Shown piece by piece: positions 15,401 through 17,182 of a DNA stretch of 17,182 bases; positions within the stretch are counted from its first letter, which is position 1; the number at the start of each line of letters is the position of its first letter. The notes beneath the pieces were generated by a model, which saw nothing but the letters and a program-made list of their open reading frames with translations, made no database searches and was not told the DNA's origin. The translations under genes and the position numbers were made by a program. The stretch covers positions 1-17,182 of the forward strand of contig CAKPEG010000025.1 in assembly GCA_934149275.1 (NCBI GenBank). The letters are read 5' to 3'. This DNA is from an uncultured Clostridia bacterium. Lineage in GTDB: Bacteria > Bacillota > Clostridia > TANB77 > CAG-508.

Positions 15401-16640
15401 CTTTTAATACTACTGGGTCTTTTTTGTGTTTGTAATTTATTTCTTTATCTTCTTTATTATATGTTATTTGAGGAGTTCTATCTGTGATTTCTTTGTTTCC
15501 AACTTTAACAATATATTTTCTTAATGCTAAGTCATATATTTTTTCTGGTTTTTCTATTATTGCTTCGTCTTGGTCATTTCCTGGTATTTTCTCTTTGTTT
15601 ACTTCAAGTAATGGTTGAGAATTTGATTCTCCATTTTCCCAAAGTGATGTTGTTGTTTTGTATGAAGCATAGTCTAATTTCAATACTACTTTTGTTGCTG
15701 TTGTTTTTAATGGTACTTTTACATAAAAGTCTTTATCAACTGTGTTTTCTAATGTTGTTGTTAATCTATTTCCATCTTTATCAACTAATTTATAGTTTGT
15801 TAATTTTGCTCCTGATTGATCTTCTATTGAAACTGTATAATTTGTATTTGTTCCAGATTTTATATGGAAAGGTCCTACTATATATCCATCATCAACTTCT
15901 GTTGATGTTTTAGTATTTTTTACTAGTGCTGGATTTGATAATGATGCTTCGCTTGTTAGTTTATCACCTGTTAAGTAATTGTATATTTCTTGCATGAATG
16001 CAAATCTTGCTTGTCCAACATTTGATATTTGATACCAATCTGTATCTGTTGGATTTTCTTTGGTTGTTAACCAAATTGCTGCTCCTTGCCATTCTAAATT
16101 ATTTGTATATTTCCATATTGCACATTGTTGTGCGAAAAATATATCATCTTCATTTAATGTTTGCTTTATATAATCTAATGTTACAGGATTTGCGTCTGTA
16201 GATGTTTTTGCAATAAAATCTGCAAATATTTTTGATAAGATTTCATCTTTTTCTTCATTACTCATGCTTGTTAAGTACATGTTTTGAGCAATCAATTCAA
16301 TTTTGTCTTTGTTATTAATTGAGCTTGTTAAACTTCCTTTATTTGTGAATGTGTCTTTATTTGAATTTTCGTTTGGGAATCTTTTTGTATAATCTAAACA
16401 ATAAATATCTCTACTATAGTCCTTTGTAGAGTTTTTAGATTCATATACTCTATATGTTAATCTGTTTTGGATTTTGTATCCCCATCCGTTTTTATTTAAA
16501 AAACTGATTCCAAATTTTGCTGTATCTCCAGCTTTGCTTGCTGTTGTTGCTGCTATTAGTACTTGTGAGAAACTTGGCATTGCAATTACCAATAAACAAA
16601 ATATTGCAATAACTTTGTTTAAAATATTTTTTCTTTCCAC
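12429..16640 (-). CDS. Thioester-domain surface adhesin with five DUF11-like repeats and an SI[ST]TG anchor
   Basis: It encodes 1403 residues from a GTG at 16640. An ATG 18 bases upstream is in frame, but the AAGGAGG ribosome site lies between the two and serves the GTG. A signal peptide spans residues 1 to about 30 (ERKNILNKVIAIFCLLVIAMPSFSQ). A thioester (TQXA-type) domain follows: Cys81 in YCLDY and Gln172 in QCAIW fit the known motifs whose side chains form an internal thioester able to bond covalently to host surfaces. Five repeats start at about residues 369, 575, 815, 998 and 1200. Each has [YFV]DL[AS]L-x-K[YF], an x-Y-x-I-x-V-x-NEG strand and x-IPEGL. Most end in acidic DIDSxP/DGEDDQD segments that may bind calcium. 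The C-terminus is SITTGSAPTYI, a hydrophobic helix, then GCYAIKKYVL: an anchor-like signal without LPXTG. It is probably an extracellular adhesin. Confidence 0.88.
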   Translation of the reverse strand: MERKNILNKVIAIFCLLVIAMPSFSQVLIAATTASKAGDTAKFGISFLNKNGWGYKIQNRLTYRVYESKNSTKDYSRDIYCLDYTKRFPNENSNKDTFTNKGSLTSSINNKDKIELIAQNMYLTSMSNEEKDEILSKIFADFIAKTSTDANPVTLDYIKQTLNEDDIFFAQQCAIWKYTNNLEWQGAAIWLTTKENPTDTDWYQISNVGQARFAFMQEIYNYLTGDKLTSEASLSNPALVKNTKTSTEVDDGYIVGPFHIKSGTNTNYTVSIEDQSGAKLTNYKLVDKDGNRLTTTLENTVDKDFYVKVPLKTTATKVVLKLDYASYKTTTSLWENGESNSQPLLEVNKEKIPGNDQDEAIIEKPEKIYDLALRKYIVKVGNKEITDRTPQITYNKEDKEINYKHKKDPVVLKAGDTVVYKITVYNEGNQKGKATRVKDYLPEGLEFVKNSEINKKYGWISSQDGSYIVTAYTEDYELDPFDSVNNKLSSVTVEVECKVKSTVTSGVLTNVAEIVEDNIDDIDSEPGTIDISKINLPEYKGKDSNKDDLTDKDYFYRGQEDDDDFEKVTVENPEVDLALRKYISTVNGEKQNREPQVDVTGLVNGTATTATYKHSKVPVQVKKGDIVIYSIRVYNEGDIDAYANEITDYIPEGLGFLMNHKTNYANNWKVTSTENKIVKLNTIENASKNLSVSDFQGVTSLDDVDVVTGKATIKTNKLKYEEGSTENLIEAFNKTKKEPSSKVVQVACVVVADEVSSETIKNIAAVTQHSDANGKTDIKDRDSQPTEIDINNYPDNSNIQDDDDFEKLILVNKKYDLALKKFLSAVQGTEIQPSRLQKVNTAPLKAGEKDAEYTMDKSVVKVATGNTVVYTIRVYNEGEQDAYAEEVKDNIPEGLEYVENSEINKTYRWKVENGKVVTDYLSKAVNPDKQIKAFNKETGEISYQEVKIEFKVVSKEAKVITNIAEIKTDDGDDIDSTPDNDKDGEDDQDYDNIIPAVYDLALQKFITKLNDKDITSRVPLLSVDKDGKITYTHTDEPLTVVNQSTIVYTIRVYNEGTLPAYVEEVKDNIPAGLVFLPDNEVNQKYGWKLYDADGKETDNVDEAKYVRTDYLSEAKSKERNEDNQLKPFDKALGITDSNPDYRDVQVAFKIDQSKMNLSDRRIKNIAEITADNGDDIDSTPDNDNPDEDDQDDEEVELKYFDLSLLKYVTKVVVNENGVVKEIETGHTGEENPEPAVKVEINRKKFNQTSVTFIYTIKVTNEGEIEGYAKEVKDRIPEGLEFYVEDNPQWKILENGIVTTDALANTLLKPGESATVEIALRWKRNENNLGMKINTAEISKDQNEYNTPDIDSTPDNNIDGEDDQDTAPVILSITTGSAPTYIVLTITIMTILATGCYAIKKYVL
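12549..15536 (-). repeat. Five in-frame DUF11-like coding repeats
   Basis: Repeat starts in nucleotide terms are about 15536, 14918, 14198, 13649 and 13043. The acidic junctions are also similar as DNA: blocks around 12560-12600, 13075-13145 and 13680-13755 share 'gtctggtgttga[ga]tctatat' followed by a Ca-loop-like codon string. This could allow recombination between repeats and changes in protein length. Confidence 0.7.
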
Positions 16641-16687
16641 AATATCCTCCTTAAACATCCTATTTACTCATATTTTTTATAGGCTCT

Positions 16688-16710
16688 CCAGAATTTTTCG
16701 TATATTCTGG
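16688..16710 (-). other. Leader hairpin of the thioester adhesin mRNA
   Basis: A 7-bp perfect stem (CCAGAAT with ATTCTGG) and a nine-base loop sit between the promoter and the ribosome site. No T tract follows and I recognise no riboswitch class. It may stabilise the mRNA. Confidence 0.45.
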
Positions 16711-16724
16711 CACCGTACATTACA

Positions 16725-16753
16725 ATTATATTACATTTATATTACATTTGCAA
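16725..16753 (-). promoter_or_regulatory. Promoter of the thioester adhesin gene
   Basis: TTGCAA (16753-16748), a 17-base spacer and a perfect TATAAT (16730-16725) lie about 85 bases before the GTG start. ATGTAATATAA occurs twice within and around the spacer. Confidence 0.8.
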
Positions 16754-16798
16754 GCTTTTCATGTAACATTTTCTGTAAATTTATTTATAGTGTATCTA

Positions 16799-17011
16799 AT
16801 CAAAAAACACATATTAATTTTTTCACACCTTGCTGGCGCATTCTTCGGTTTTTGAAAATAATAAAATATCAATTTGGATGTTATATACATCCCATTTACA
16901 TCCCATTGATATTTTATTATTTTCAAATTGGGTAGAATGCTTCAATCGAACTCGCTTCGCTCGTTTGGTCCCTGCGCGGTGATTCAAAAATATAATATGT
17001 GTTTTTTGATT
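16799..17011. mobile_element. Nested inverted-repeat element, MITE-like (about 213 bp)
   Basis: The outer arms are identical 19-mers (AATCAAAAAACACATATTA at 16799-16817 and its complement at 16993-17011). The inner arms are perfect 23-mers (16851-16873 and 16905-16927), extended by a GGATGT/ACATCC pair. GCATTCT recurs between outer and inner arms on both sides, so the whole piece folds as a long imperfect hairpin. It has no real coding capacity and lies exactly between a terminator and a promoter. I see no convincing target-site duplication, so mobile origin is inference. It could instead be a structured RNA or a recombination site. Confidence 0.55.
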
Positions 17012-17033
17012 TCCTATAATTATAATTCCAAAT

Positions 17034-17059
17034 AAAAAAGTGGCTTTCGCCACTTTTTT
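17034..17059 (-). terminator. Terminator of the partial upstream anchor protein
   Basis: The arms AAAAAAGTGGC and GCCACTTTTTT surround a TTTC loop, ten bases past the stop codon at 17069. It is symmetrical and so also works on the plus strand. Confidence 0.9.
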
Positions 17060-17068
17060 TATTTAATA

Positions 17069-17182
17069 TTATTCTTTAATAACATATTTGTAAATCATAT
17101 AGCATCCTGCTCCTAGTAATGCTGTTATAAATGTTATTAATGCAATATACATTGGTGTAGAACCTGTACTGATTGATAATAC
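17069..17182 (-). CDS. C-terminus of an anchored surface protein, paralogous anchor (partial)
   Basis: Only the last 37 residues are in the window; the start lies beyond the right edge. The sequence is VLSISTGSTPMYI, a hydrophobic helix, then GAGCYMIYKYVIKE and a stop. It aligns with the C-terminus of the 1403-residue adhesin next door (SITTGSAPTYI ... TGCYAIKKYVL), so the two probably share an anchoring route and may be paralogs or partners. It is followed by a strong terminator, so it is transcribed apart from the next gene. Confidence 0.8.
   Translation of the reverse strand, partial: VLSISTGSTPMYIALITFITALLGAGCYMIYKYVIKE

Noticed and set aside
16935..16985. tRNA-like segment (GTTCGATT on the minus strand)
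   Set aside because: The T-loop-like string has no matching T stem, anticodon arm or acceptor stem. It belongs to the inverted-repeat element.
16823..17053. A 76-codon minus-strand frame across the inverted-repeat element
   Set aside because: It is composed of the repeat arms themselves and has no ribosome site or protein-like composition.

Overview
The window is A+T-rich, and every gene I can support lies on the minus strand, so the genes are read from right to left. The strong AAGGAG-type ribosome sites, the comM-dprA-yraN cluster, the SpaA/MucBP/thioester surface domains and the sortase-like C-termini point to a Gram-positive Firmicute, probably an uncultured gut clostridium. That placement is inference, since there is no rRNA or other phylogenetic marker.

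Layout in coding order. (1) 17182-17069: the last 37 residues of a wall- or membrane-anchored protein that begins outside the window, followed by a terminator. (2) 17011-16799: a 213-bp nested inverted-repeat element that looks like a MITE. (3) 16640-12429: a 1403-residue thioester adhesin with five DUF11-like repeats, a clear promoter, and the same kind of C-terminal anchor as the upstream fragment. (4) 12428-12075: non-coding, with two tandem palindromes, small hairpins and a terminator. (5) 12026-9108: the DNA uptake/processing cluster comM, dprA, yraN. (6) 8969-7824: an AI-2E-family transporter with its own promoter. (7) 7646-6354: a membrane-anchored C-type-lectin/FGE-like protein whose C-terminus resembles the variable proteins of diversity-generating retroelements. 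(8) 6044-1: a giant surface adhesin with SpaA domains, a seven-blade propeller and a MucBP domain, read in three frames because of two frameshifts at A7 tracts. It runs off the left edge.

The most unusual part is the comM-dprA region. A promoter-leader-ribosome-site module of about 80-105 bp occurs three times. One copy precedes comM and two lie in tandem before dprA. The two protein-linked copies end in a strong ribosome site followed, at normal spacing, by a non-AUG codon: AUU for comM and AUA for dprA. In dprA there is no in-frame AUG, GUG or UUG anywhere before the second half of the protein, so ordinary gene callers would truncate it. I know of no described element of this kind, but I could not search for one.

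The surface genes together suggest a host- or mucus-associated cell: a covalent thioester adhesin, a pilin-like/mucin-binding adhesin, a possible hypervariable lectin, and anchors carrying SI[ST]TG in place of LPXTG. No sortase, reverse transcriptase, tRNA, rRNA or CRISPR array was found in the window.
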